From the NCBI GenBank assembly GCA_016763875.1, contig JAESSZ010000904.1, positions 1 to 5,413 of the forward strand: a stretch of DNA of 5,413 nucleotides, given 5' to 3'. Shown piece after piece: positions 1 to 5,413 of the stretch. Below the pieces are notes generated by a model. It was not told the DNA's origin and ran no database searches. It saw only the letters and a program-made list of their open reading frames with translations. Numbering within the stretch: the stretch's first letter is position 1; the number at the start of each line of letters is the position of its first letter. This DNA comes from Nannocystaceae bacterium. GTDB lineage: Bacteria > Myxococcota_A > Polyangia > Nannocystales > Nannocystaceae. Both the position numbers and the translations under genes were made by a program.

Positions 1-5
1 AGGGG
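1..5 (+). promoter_or_regulatory. Possible ribosome binding site for the ATPase GTG start
   Basis: AGGGG lies nine bases before GTG 15, a normal Shine-Dalgarno distance. It supports this start, but the reading frame stays open to the window edge, so a start further upstream is not excluded. Confidence 0.45.
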
Positions 6-14
6 CACAAAGCG

Positions 15-1241
15 GTGTCTCGCGTGCGGAAGTTCGCGCGCAAAGCGAGCTCTATCGCTCGCGCAACCCTCGTAGCGCTGCTGTACCGCCGAAGCACTGG
101 CGTTCTGCTTGCCCGCCGCCTCGGCCGCGGCGACGACGGAACCGGAGCACGCCCCGCCGACCACGTCACGGCACTGGCCCGCGGTGCGCAACCCAAGAAA
201 GGGCTACTGGCGTCGCTGCCCTTCTACTACCGGCAGCTGTTCTCCGGACAATCCACGATTAGCGACACCTTCTGGGTCGGGCGCGCGCGGGAGATCGAGC
301 GCGCGCGCGCGGCGATTCGGCAGCACGAGCAAGGCGGTCACGGTGCGCTGTTCGTCGTTGGCGAGACCGGTTCCGGCAAGACCTCCCTGTGTCAGATCAT
401 CGTGAGCAAGGGCCTCGCCCGACGCCAAGTCGTACGAATTGTGCCTCCCGCGGGCGGAACAACGGACAGCAGCGTCCTGCGCCGGGCCCTAGAGGCCGAG
501 CTCAAGGAGCGTGGGGACATCGACATGTTGATGCGCAAACTTCCCGACGGCGCAGTGTTCGTCTTCGACGACCTCGAGCTGTGGTGGGAGCGGTCCGACG
601 GCGGCGATGCGATCATCAACACGTTCATCGAGCTGGTGGAGACCTACGGCGGTCGTCACTTCTTCATCGCCAACATCAACATCCACGCGTGGCGACTCAT
701 CGGCAAGCTCACCCGCCTCGGTGATGTTGCGCTGTCGGTGGTTGACTGCGATCCGCTCCCGGCCGAGGCCCTCAAGTCGATCATCTCACTGCGCCACGGT
801 TCCACCGGACTGCAGTTTGACCTGGCGGGAACACGCGAAGACGACCTCGCGCCGTGGCGTCAGGCGCGGCTGTTCACTCGCTACTTTGACTACTCGGGCG
901 GACTCGTCGCGGTCGCGCTGCGGGCTTGGCTCAGCCACATCGACAAGGTCGACGGCAATACGCTCGTCATGCGGTGGCCCAAGCGGCCCCGTGTGGCGGC
1001 CATCGACGGTCTGCGTATCGAGATGGCGTTGCTTCTGCTCCAGCTCGTCCTGCACAAGCAGCTCACCGTGCAGCGACTCGCACGTGTGACCGGCCGCTCT
1101 GCTGACGCCCTCGAGGAGGATCTCGGACCACTGGTCCGTATGGGACTTGTGCGTCGCGACTCGCGCGACATCGTCCACGTCGACAGGTTCGCAGCGCACT
1201 GGGTCGTGGAGCGGCTACGCGCGCAGGGATTGGTGGCATGA
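15..1241 (+). CDS. P-loop (AAA/STAND-like) ATPase with C-terminal winged helix, partner of an MscS-like channel
   Basis: This is a predicted ATP-binding and hydrolysing protein of 408 residues if it starts at GTG 15. Seen in the sequence: a basic N-terminus (1-40); a lead-in, FYYRQLF at 70-76 and WVGRAREIE at 87-95, typical of AAA_16-like ATPases (the 'VGRe-E' motif); Walker A GETGSGKT at 116-123; Walker B VFVFDDLELW at 181-190; a sensor-1-like segment, FFIANINIH, at 216-224; a lid-like segment, YSGGLVAVALRAW, at 293-305; and a winged-helix-like end at about 350-390 (LARVTGRSADALEEDL). I see no clear transmembrane helix, although residues 14-36 are amphipathic. The frame is open to the left edge of the window, so GTG 15 may be internal and the N-terminus longer; an AGGGG nine bases upstream supports GTG. 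The stop overlaps the next gene's ATG, so the product probably acts with that channel protein. The exact family is not recognised. An ATP-driven or ATP-gated switch is inference. Confidence 0.85.
   Translation: MSRVRKFARKASSIARATLVALLYRRSTGVLLARRLGRGDDGTGARPADHVTALARGAQPKKGLLASLPFYYRQLFSGQSTISDTFWVGRAREIERARAAIRQHEQGGHGALFVVGETGSGKTSLCQIIVSKGLARRQVVRIVPPAGGTTDSSVLRRALEAELKERGDIDMLMRKLPDGAVFVFDDLELWWERSDGGDAIINTFIELVETYGGRHFFIANINIHAWRLIGKLTRLGDVALSVVDCDPLPAEALKSIISLRHGSTGLQFDLAGTREDDLAPWRQARLFTRYFDYSGGLVAVALRAWLSHIDKVDGNTLVMRWPKRPRVAAIDGLRIEMALLLLQLVLHKQLTVQRLARVTGRSADALEEDLGPLVRMGLVRRDSRDIVHVDRFAAHWVVERLRAQGLVA
1225..1229 (+). promoter_or_regulatory. Internal ribosome binding site for the MscS-like gene
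   Basis: AGGGA inside the last codons of the ATPase gene sits eight bases before ATG 1238. Together with the ATGA stop/start overlap it fixes the start of the channel gene and points to translational coupling. Confidence 0.65.
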
Positions 1242-2035
1242 GCTACTTCATCCAATGCGCGTATGACTTCGGCGGACTCGTGCTGGGTGCGCTGGCGGTT
1301 ATCGCCGGGCTCAAAGGCATCGGCAGCATGCTTCGCTACGTTTGGCTGCCCGATCCGGTGCGAGAGGGGATCGAACGCGGAGGACCCGTGCTCGGCGTGG
1401 TTGCCGTGTTGGCCTACTTGGCCTTCGGATTCCTCGTGATCTTTGAACGCGAGGAACACTTCGCGTGGGTGATCCTTGGCCTCACCTTGCTCTTCGTCGC
1501 GTTCGCCTGGTCGCCCGTTTATGACTTGATCAGCGGCGTGGCATTCCGGGCCAGCCGCGTATGCTGTATCGGTGATCAGATCCGCGTTGGAGACGTCGAG
1601 GGTCAAGTGGTGCGCGTGGGGACGCGCGTCTTGGTGGTCCGCACCCGCAGTGGTGACGAGGCCGTGCTGTACTACGGGAAAATCGTGCGTGATGCTCTCC
1701 GGCGCACCCAGAGTCTAACCGGCGCCCACGTACACAGCTTCTCCGTGCACGCCCCGACCGCCGACCACCTCGCGGATTTTCGGCGACTAGTGACGCACGC
1801 CACACTGCGTTGTCCGTGGTCATCGGTGCTTCACCCCCCACGCTTTGAGCCCGCGGGCGAAGGGCAACTTGAGATCAGCGTTTATGCCCTGCACCGTGAC
1901 TACGCCCCCTTGGTGGAGTCTGCGGTACGAAACGCGATCGCGGCCAAACGGGCGCCAGGCCAAGCGAGTCCTAGCGTACGTGGCGGGACAGCGGCCGCAC
2001 GGACGTCAGTCGAGCCACCACCCAGCACAAGTTGA
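1238..2035 (+). CDS. Small mechanosensitive-channel (MscS) family membrane protein
   Basis: This 265-residue inner-membrane protein has the MscS plan. Three hydrophobic segments are seen at about 9-28, 49-70 and 75-102. They are followed by a beta-domain core, GDQIRVGDVEGQVVRVGTR (112-130), with RTRSGDEAVLYYGKIV at 135-150, and a C-terminal alpha/beta region at about 161-236. The tail, about 237-265, is rich in Ala, Ser and Pro and probably disordered. The length is close to that of E. coli MscS (286 residues). In MscS the position after the third helix reads roughly 'VIPNGKII'; here it is VLYYGKIV, so the usual Pro-Asn is lost. The third helix is also not the Gly/Ala-rich MscS pore helix: it is bulkier (LLFVAFAWSPVYDLISG, 84-100). 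It may therefore be a divergent or non-classical channel. The ATG overlaps the ATPase stop (ATGA), so the two products are likely made in matched amounts and probably interact. Family confidence is good; gating by tension, ligand or the ATPase is unknown. Confidence 0.85.
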   Translation: MSYFIQCAYDFGGLVLGALAVIAGLKGIGSMLRYVWLPDPVREGIERGGPVLGVVAVLAYLAFGFLVIFEREEHFAWVILGLTLLFVAFAWSPVYDLISGVAFRASRVCCIGDQIRVGDVEGQVVRVGTRVLVVRTRSGDEAVLYYGKIVRDALRRTQSLTGAHVHSFSVHAPTADHLADFRRLVTHATLRCPWSSVLHPPRFEPAGEGQLEISVYALHRDYAPLVESAVRNAIAAKRAPGQASPSVRGGTAAARTSVEPPPSTS

Positions 2036-2071
2036 GCAGTGCGGCCCCAGATAGCGCTACTCTGTAGGCCT

Positions 2072-3535
2072 ATGGGTAGTCGGCTATTGGGTTCGGGTTT
2101 GCTTTGGTTTCGACGGAGCTGCATCGGGGTGTCATTGATCGCAATGGCGGCTTGCCCGAACGATGAGCCGGTTACCGAGACAGACACTGACGACGACAGC
2201 GCGCCCCTGTGTGGCAATGGCGTCATCGAGGCGGGCGAGCAGTGCGATGCGCAGATGATCCTCGTCACCTGTGCGGAACTGGGATTCTCCGGGGGCAGTC
2301 TGTCCTGCGACGAGTCGTGTCAGATCGTTGCGACCGCATGCACGGCCTGCGGCGACAACGTCGTGAACGAGGGCGAGGCGTGCGACGACGGAAACGCGGA
2401 GAGCGGTGACGGATGCGCTGCCTGCACCATCGAACCGGGCTGGAGTTGCCTGGGATCCTCCAGTGTTTGTACGGCATCGTGCGGCAACGGAGTCATCGAC
2501 GGATCCGAAGAATGCGACGACGCCGACAGCTTCGACAACGACGGCTGCACCGCCTCGTGTACCGTCGAACCGGGCTGGGCCTGCGCGGGTCAACCCAGCG
2601 TTTGTACGTCGCAGTGCGGCAACGGAGCGCTCGAGATGGGCGAAGAGTGCGACGGAGACAACTTCGACGGCGCAACTTGCGAGGGGTTCGGATACCTTGG
2701 TGGCAACCTGATCTGCGCGAGCAACTGCACGATCAGCCAAGCGGCCTGCGAGTCGTGCGGCAACGACCTTGCCGACCCGGGCGAAGACTGTGATGGCACC
2801 GACCTCGACGGCCGCACCTGTCGCGTCCTCAATTTCGAGAGCGGCACGCTTGTATGCGCCGACGACTGTTCGTTCGACACCACTGGCTGCCGCACGTGCG
2901 GCAACGACGTCGTTGAGGACCCTGAAGAATGCGACAACGGGGTCGCTAACAGCGACACGGAGCCCGACGCCTGCCGCTCCGACTGCACCAATGCAACGTG
3001 CGGCGACAATGTTATCGACGACGGCGAGACGTGCGACCCACCTCTTGCCGAGAGCTGCGACGACAACTGCGCGGCAATCGTCGAATGCGCAAACTGCGGT
3101 GACCTCTTGGTGGGCGCGGGCGGTCCGGGGTGCTGTGGGTCGACCGATCTCTTCACCGGCCTTGAGCTCTGCGTTTGCGGCGGCCTCGGCTCAGATTGCG
3201 CCATCGCCTGCGCCGACACGCTATGCATGGGTAACGATCCGACCGGCGACAACTGCGAGTCATGCCTGACCGGCGACGCCGACTGTACCGCGCAGTATCT
3301 GACCTGCGTCGGCGATGCAACGCTCGACATCGGACCGGAGGACACGCCGGAGGCTTGCGGCGATGCATGTAACAACGACGGTGACATGCAGACCGACTGC
3401 GACGATGCCGATTGCTTCGGGATCGGGGTGTGCGCTGAGGCCGAACTCAACTGCAACGACGGCGAGGACAACGACGGCGATAATGCAACGGACTGCGACG
3501 ACGACGACTGCTTGGGCGCGCCCGTGTGTGACTGA
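2072..3535 (+). CDS. Cys-rich multi-repeat lipoprotein (DUF4215 / myxobacterial disulfide repeats)
   Basis: A predicted exported lipoprotein of 487 residues from ATG 2072. The signal peptide has an Arg-Arg n-region and ends IAMAAC, a permissible lipobox with C28 as the lipidated residue. After an acidic Thr/Asp linker come seven repeats opening CGNG or CGDN with GE/EExCD, covering about residues 47-339. Next is an unassigned Cys-rich stretch (about 340-430), then two Asp/Asn-rich motifs (433-454 and 460-486, e.g. DGEDNDGDNATDC) like the Ca2+-binding loops common in myxobacterial surface proteins. About 60 cysteines follow the lipid cysteine, so extensive disulfide bonding outside the cytoplasm is expected. 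The frame opens earlier at GTG 2039, but that start has no Shine-Dalgarno and puts extra residues before the signal; TTG 2099 would also give a workable signal. The gene lies 36 bases after the MscS-like gene and could be read through from it. A strong terminator follows. Function unknown; a surface, adhesion or scaffold role is only a guess. Confidence 0.9.
   Translation: MGSRLLGSGLLWFRRSCIGVSLIAMAACPNDEPVTETDTDDDSAPLCGNGVIEAGEQCDAQMILVTCAELGFSGGSLSCDESCQIVATACTACGDNVVNEGEACDDGNAESGDGCAACTIEPGWSCLGSSSVCTASCGNGVIDGSEECDDADSFDNDGCTASCTVEPGWACAGQPSVCTSQCGNGALEMGEECDGDNFDGATCEGFGYLGGNLICASNCTISQAACESCGNDLADPGEDCDGTDLDGRTCRVLNFESGTLVCADDCSFDTTGCRTCGNDVVEDPEECDNGVANSDTEPDACRSDCTNATCGDNVIDDGETCDPPLAESCDDNCAAIVECANCGDLLVGAGGPGCCGSTDLFTGLELCVCGGLGSDCAIACADTLCMGNDPTGDNCESCLTGDADCTAQYLTCVGDATLDIGPEDTPEACGDACNNDGDMQTDCDDADCFGIGVCAEAELNCNDGEDNDGDNATDCDDDDCLGAPVCD
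2210..3088 (+). repeat. Seven tandem Cys-rich protein repeats (coding)
   Basis: Repeat units begin at about 2210, 2348, 2480, 2615, 2756, 2897 and 2999, each opening with Cys-Gly-(Asn/Asp). In all seven the second cysteine is exactly 11 residues after the first. Units 1-5 have six cysteines each and all end with two cysteines 7 residues apart. Units 1, 4 and 5 share one internal spacing (12 residues between the third and fourth Cys). Units 2 and 3 share another, the DUF4215 type with EPGW before the fifth Cys. Units 6 and 7 are shorter. The DNA has diverged, so this is an old protein-level array rather than a fresh tandem duplication. Confidence 0.85.
3368..3529 (+). repeat. Two Asp/Asn-rich Cys motifs at the lipoprotein C-terminus (coding)
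   Basis: Two related units, 3368-3433 and 3449-3529, encode a pattern of Cys-Asn-(Asn)-Asp-Gly, then TDCDDADC or TDCDDDDC, then a closing Cys. Acidic spacing of this sort is typical of Ca2+-binding loops in extracellular myxobacterial proteins; metal binding is inferred, not shown. Confidence 0.6.
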
Positions 3536-3560
3536 CGACCGCCCACTGGCGGTCGTTTCT
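3535..3560 (+). terminator. Rho-independent terminator after the Cys-rich lipoprotein gene
   Basis: ACGACCGCC (3535-3543), a CACT loop, then the perfect complement GGCGGTCGT (3548-3556), running into TTTCT. The stem is nine base pairs, GC-rich, and its first base is the last base of the TGA stop. The minus-strand reading has no T-tract, so it should work mainly for plus-strand transcripts. Confidence 0.85.
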
Positions 3561-3580
3561 GCGGTTGGCCCGCAGCGCGG

Positions 3581-4393
3581 CTACTGTGGGCTCTCGCCCC
3601 AGTTGAACGTGAGGAGCGTGAACCCGAAGAAACCGCCTGCTTCGGCGCCGCAGGTGTCCGCACAATTCGCGTGCACAGCACAGCAGTGCGACACGATGCC
3701 GCCTTCATCGACTTCAAACGAGGTCATGTAGTCCTCCGCGGGTTCCAGCGCAAGCAGGTCGCAGCACCCAGCGTATTTCGTTTCCATCGTCGCCGCCGGC
3801 AGATCGAATCCGTTGGATGTCTCGTTGATCGCGGCTCCCGTTTCCTCGAAAGGCTCCACCTCGCAGTCTTCCTCGAGCACGCCTTGGGGAGTGCCAACGA
3901 TGGTGAACGCGCGTCGAGTGACCACACCCTCGGTCACTTCGACCGTCGTTTCGTAGGTGCAGAACTGGCTGTCAAAGCCGTGCCCACCCGTGCGGCCGGT
4001 GTACCAGTAGGTGTTTTGGGCGCTCTGAGCCATCGCTTCGAACACCGCGAGCGAATCGTCCCACCCCACGTCTAGGCAAGCGGCCGGAGTCCCACCACCG
4101 GTGCTGCCGCCATCACCATCGTTGTCGTCGTCGCCATCAGCGGTGATCGGTCCGACTGTCGCACTGTCGCCGTCGCCATCGCTATCGTTGCCATCGCCAC
4201 TAGCGGTCGCGCTGCCCCCCGACGTCGCACTGACGCCCGACGTCGCACCATCATCGCCACTGGACGCCGGCCCGACAGCGTCATCACCGGCATCAGCATC
4301 AGCACCCGAGTCCAGGACCCCACCACCCTTCGGTGTCGGTTCGCACGCCATGGTCAGTCCACCTACAAACAACGCTAGTACCCGAGTTTTCAT
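3581..4393 (-). CDS. Lipoprotein with Asp/Gly/Ser/Thr-rich linker and a compact Cys-containing domain
   Basis: A predicted lipoprotein of 270 residues. The frame is open further upstream, but the ATG at 4393 is chosen because it follows AGGTG by five bases and gives a short signal peptide (MKTRVLALFVGGLTMAC) with lipobox-like LTMAC, C17 being lipidated. Residues 18-105 are low complexity (Asp, Gly, Ser, Thr, Ala; e.g. DGNDSDGDGD), a flexible spacer typical of Nannocystaceae lipoproteins. Residues 106-270 form the folded part, with nine cysteines including two CC pairs (210-211, 237-238). The stretch YWYTGRTGG...FCTYETTVEVTEGVVTRR (129-161) weakly resembles the DUF6174 pattern of Tyr-x-Tyr, Cys and 'V-V-dG-V'; I would not rely on it. 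Catalytic residues are not evident. It lies 43 bases downstream of the sigma factor gene in the same direction and is likely in its operon. It converges on the Cys-rich lipoprotein gene. Function unknown. Confidence 0.85.
   Translation of the reverse strand: MKTRVLALFVGGLTMACEPTPKGGGVLDSGADADAGDDAVGPASSGDDGATSGVSATSGGSATASGDGNDSDGDGDSATVGPITADGDDDNDGDGGSTGGGTPAACLDVGWDDSLAVFEAMAQSAQNTYWYTGRTGGHGFDSQFCTYETTVEVTEGVVTRRAFTIVGTPQGVLEEDCEVEPFEETGAAINETSNGFDLPAATMETKYAGCCDLLALEPAEDYMTSFEVDEGGIVSHCCAVHANCADTCGAEAGGFFGFTLLTFNWGESPQ
4218..4248 (-). repeat. 13-base direct repeat, period 18, in the lipoprotein linker
   Basis: CCCGACGTCGCAC occurs at 4218-4230 and again at 4236-4248 (plus-strand reading). 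The 18-base period equals six codons and encodes neighbouring SATSGG/GATSGV-like units of the disordered linker. It probably reflects local slippage that lengthens the spacer in frame. Confidence 0.7.
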
Positions 4394-4436
4394 AATCACA
4401 CCTGCACCGACCACCTTGGTTTCTGTCACGGGGTAT
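4394..4436 (-). other. Short gap between sigma factor and lipoprotein genes
   Basis: These 43 bases hold the lipoprotein ribosome binding site and no intrinsic terminator. I see no convincing ECF or housekeeping promoter. This supports one transcript covering both minus-strand genes. Confidence 0.5.
4399..4403 (-). promoter_or_regulatory. Ribosome binding site deciding the lipoprotein start
   Basis: On the minus strand AGGTG stands five bases before ATG 4393. It selects this start over the in-frame ATG codons near 4525 and 4495, which lie within the sigma factor gene and would put the signal peptide inside the protein. Confidence 0.65.
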
Positions 4437-5413
4437 TCACTTTTCTTCGCAAGCCGATGCCGAAGCCCCAACGGACCCCAGGGCGACAAGCGCATCGTGG
4501 GCGCGACCGGCCCGAGTTGTGTCATTCACCAAACATGCCGCCTCGCGCTCGATCCGGTGCAACTCGACCCGCATCGGTGCCGCGGCGTCGTGGCCAAGCC
4601 CATCAATGGCGGCGAGGGCGGCGGAGGCACGTCCCGCCTGCACGAGCCGCTGCGCCTCCCGCAGGACAGCGACCGTCGTGGATAGTGAGTCCGTCGGTAC
4701 TCGGGCAGAGACGCTCGCCTTTGCGGAGCGGGTCCTGGATGAGGCTTCGACTACGGTGGCCGCGACCACGATCGGTGGCTCAAGGCGGCTCGCGGCGGCA
4801 TTCGAGGCGCCGTGCGACTCGGGCCTCGGAGGCACGACCGCCCCCTGACCTGCCTTGTACGGTTCGGTGTCAACGGAGTCCGAGACGCTCGAGGGCGCAG
4901 CTATCGTCTCTACGGTTGGTGCATCGCGAGCACGCAACGCAACCGTCGAGGTCACCGCAATCACCGCCGCAACGCCACCCGCAACCGCCCACTTCACCGC
5001 CAGAGACGTCGTCGCCACGACGGTCACGGGAACGGCAGCGGGAAACAGCTCTGTGGCCACAAGCATCCAAACATGGCGCCGCTGCTTCTTGGTTGGGCAC
5101 TCCCCCTCACCCGCGCGGCGCAACATCTCGGCGTGCTCGACCCCGAAGCGGTCGTTGAACCTACGCCGCGCGATCCGAAGCCGTGAGTACAGCGTGTTGA
5201 GCGGCGCATCCACGACCGCCGCCACTTCCGGGACGCGCATGCCCACCAATTCGGCCAAGACGAACACTTCACGCTGCTCCTGGTCGAGCCCGGCCAAAAA
5301 CTCGTCGAGCTGCATCCATGCCCGCTTGCGCGCGACGGCCTCGTCGGGCTGCCGGACGGCTTGCGGTTCTTGCAGCCCCTCCGCCGCGGCCTGCCGACGT
5401 GCCGACGATCGTC
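4437..5413 (-). CDS. ECF-type RNA polymerase sigma factor with fused membrane segment and TPR-like tail (N-terminus outside window)
   Basis: The gene is cut by the right edge. An internal ATG at 5315 is not the true start, because the frame upstream of it stays open and reads as the usual ECF linker (AVRQPDEAVARKRAW, then LDEFLAGLDQEQREVFVLAE). Counting from that ATG: sigma region 4 lies at 5-55, with the helix-turn-helix VPEVAAVVDAPLNTLYSRLR at 28-47, which binds the -35 element. A basic KKQRR follows at 76-80, a hydrophobic stretch at about 83-127 (clearest helix 110-127), a Pro/Ser/Ala-rich spacer at 130-208, and a helical TPR-like tail at 209-292 (VLREAQRLVQAGRASAALAAID). Region 2 is off-window. 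In myxobacteria a similar membrane-plus-tail protein is often, as I recall, a separate gene next to the sigma factor and is thought to restrain it; here it is one chain. Membrane tethering and release by proteolysis is inference. No terminator follows, so the lipoprotein gene is probably co-transcribed. Confidence 0.88.
   Translation of the reverse strand, partial: RSSARRQAAAEGLQEPQAVRQPDEAVARKRAWMQLDEFLAGLDQEQREVFVLAELVGMRVPEVAAVVDAPLNTLYSRLRIARRRFNDRFGVEHAEMLRRAGEGECPTKKQRRHVWMLVATELFPAAVPVTVVATTSLAVKWAVAGGVAAVIAVTSTVALRARDAPTVETIAAPSSVSDSVDTEPYKAGQGAVVPPRPESHGASNAAASRLEPPIVVAATVVEASSRTRSAKASVSARVPTDSLSTTVAVLREAQRLVQAGRASAALAAIDGLGHDAAAPMRVELHRIEREAACLVNDTTRAGRAHDALVALGSVGASASACEEK

Noticed and set aside
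281..311. Alternating GC tracts (281-289 and 299-311), possible Z-DNA or regulatory element
   Set aside because: They simply encode Arg/Ala codons within the ATPase gene in a high-GC genome; nothing suggests a separate function.
890..1606. Minus-strand open frame of 238 codons across the ATPase-channel junction
   Set aside because: It is antisense to two well-supported coupled genes, has no domain, and is explained by high GC content.
2065..2072. TAGGCCTA palindrome just before the lipoprotein ATG
   Set aside because: Eight bases is too short to call an operator, and no second copy or promoter was seen nearby.
2590..3717. Minus-strand open frame of 375 codons opposite the Cys-rich lipoprotein gene
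   Set aside because: It is Ser/Pro/Gln-rich low complexity arising from the antisense of repeated Cys/Asp/Gly codons, with no recognisable domain, and it overlaps a gene with clear signal peptide and repeats.
4085..4320. Short-period repeats resembling a CRISPR or satellite array
   Set aside because: The repetition is codon-based low complexity (Asp, Gly, Ser, Thr) in a coding frame; there are no uniform repeats with unique spacers.
4101..4685. Plus-strand open frame opposite the lipoprotein linker and sigma tail
   Set aside because: The Pro/Ser/Ala repeats are the antisense of the Asp/Gly/Ser/Thr linker; no start signal or domain supports it.

Overview
The window looks like myxobacterial chromosome, most likely Nannocystaceae or a close relative. 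The reasons are high GC, cysteine-rich lipoproteins built from DUF4215-type repeats, an Asp/Gly/Ser/Thr-rich low-complexity linker behind a lipobox, and an ECF sigma factor carrying a membrane segment and a C-terminal tail. The assignment rests on protein style only.

Layout: (1) Positions 15-2035, plus strand: a P-loop ATPase (Walker A, Walker B, C-terminal winged helix) whose stop overlaps by 4 bases the start of a small three-helix MscS-type channel protein. The pair is almost certainly translationally coupled. (2) Positions 2072-3535, plus strand: a predicted lipoprotein with seven Cys-rich repeats of very regular spacing, followed by an unassigned Cys-rich segment and two Asp/Asn-rich, probably Ca2+-binding, motifs. 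It ends in a strong intrinsic terminator at 3535-3560. (3) Positions 3581-4393, minus strand: a second lipoprotein with a long disordered linker and a compact Cys-containing domain. (4) Positions 4437-5413, minus strand, cut by the window edge: the C-terminal part of an ECF sigma factor (region 4) fused to a hydrophobic segment and a TPR-like tail. It lies 43 bases upstream of lipoprotein (3) in the same direction, so the two are probably co-transcribed. The plus- and minus-strand blocks converge at about 3536-3580.

Working picture (inference): the ATPase probably works with or controls the channel at the inner membrane. The two lipoproteins are envelope or surface proteins. The sigma factor may be membrane-tethered and drive, among other things, the operon holding the downstream lipoprotein. 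The least familiar element is the ATPase-MscS pair. No RNA genes, IS elements, CRISPR arrays or attachment sites were seen, and there is no gene-free stretch longer than about 50 bases.
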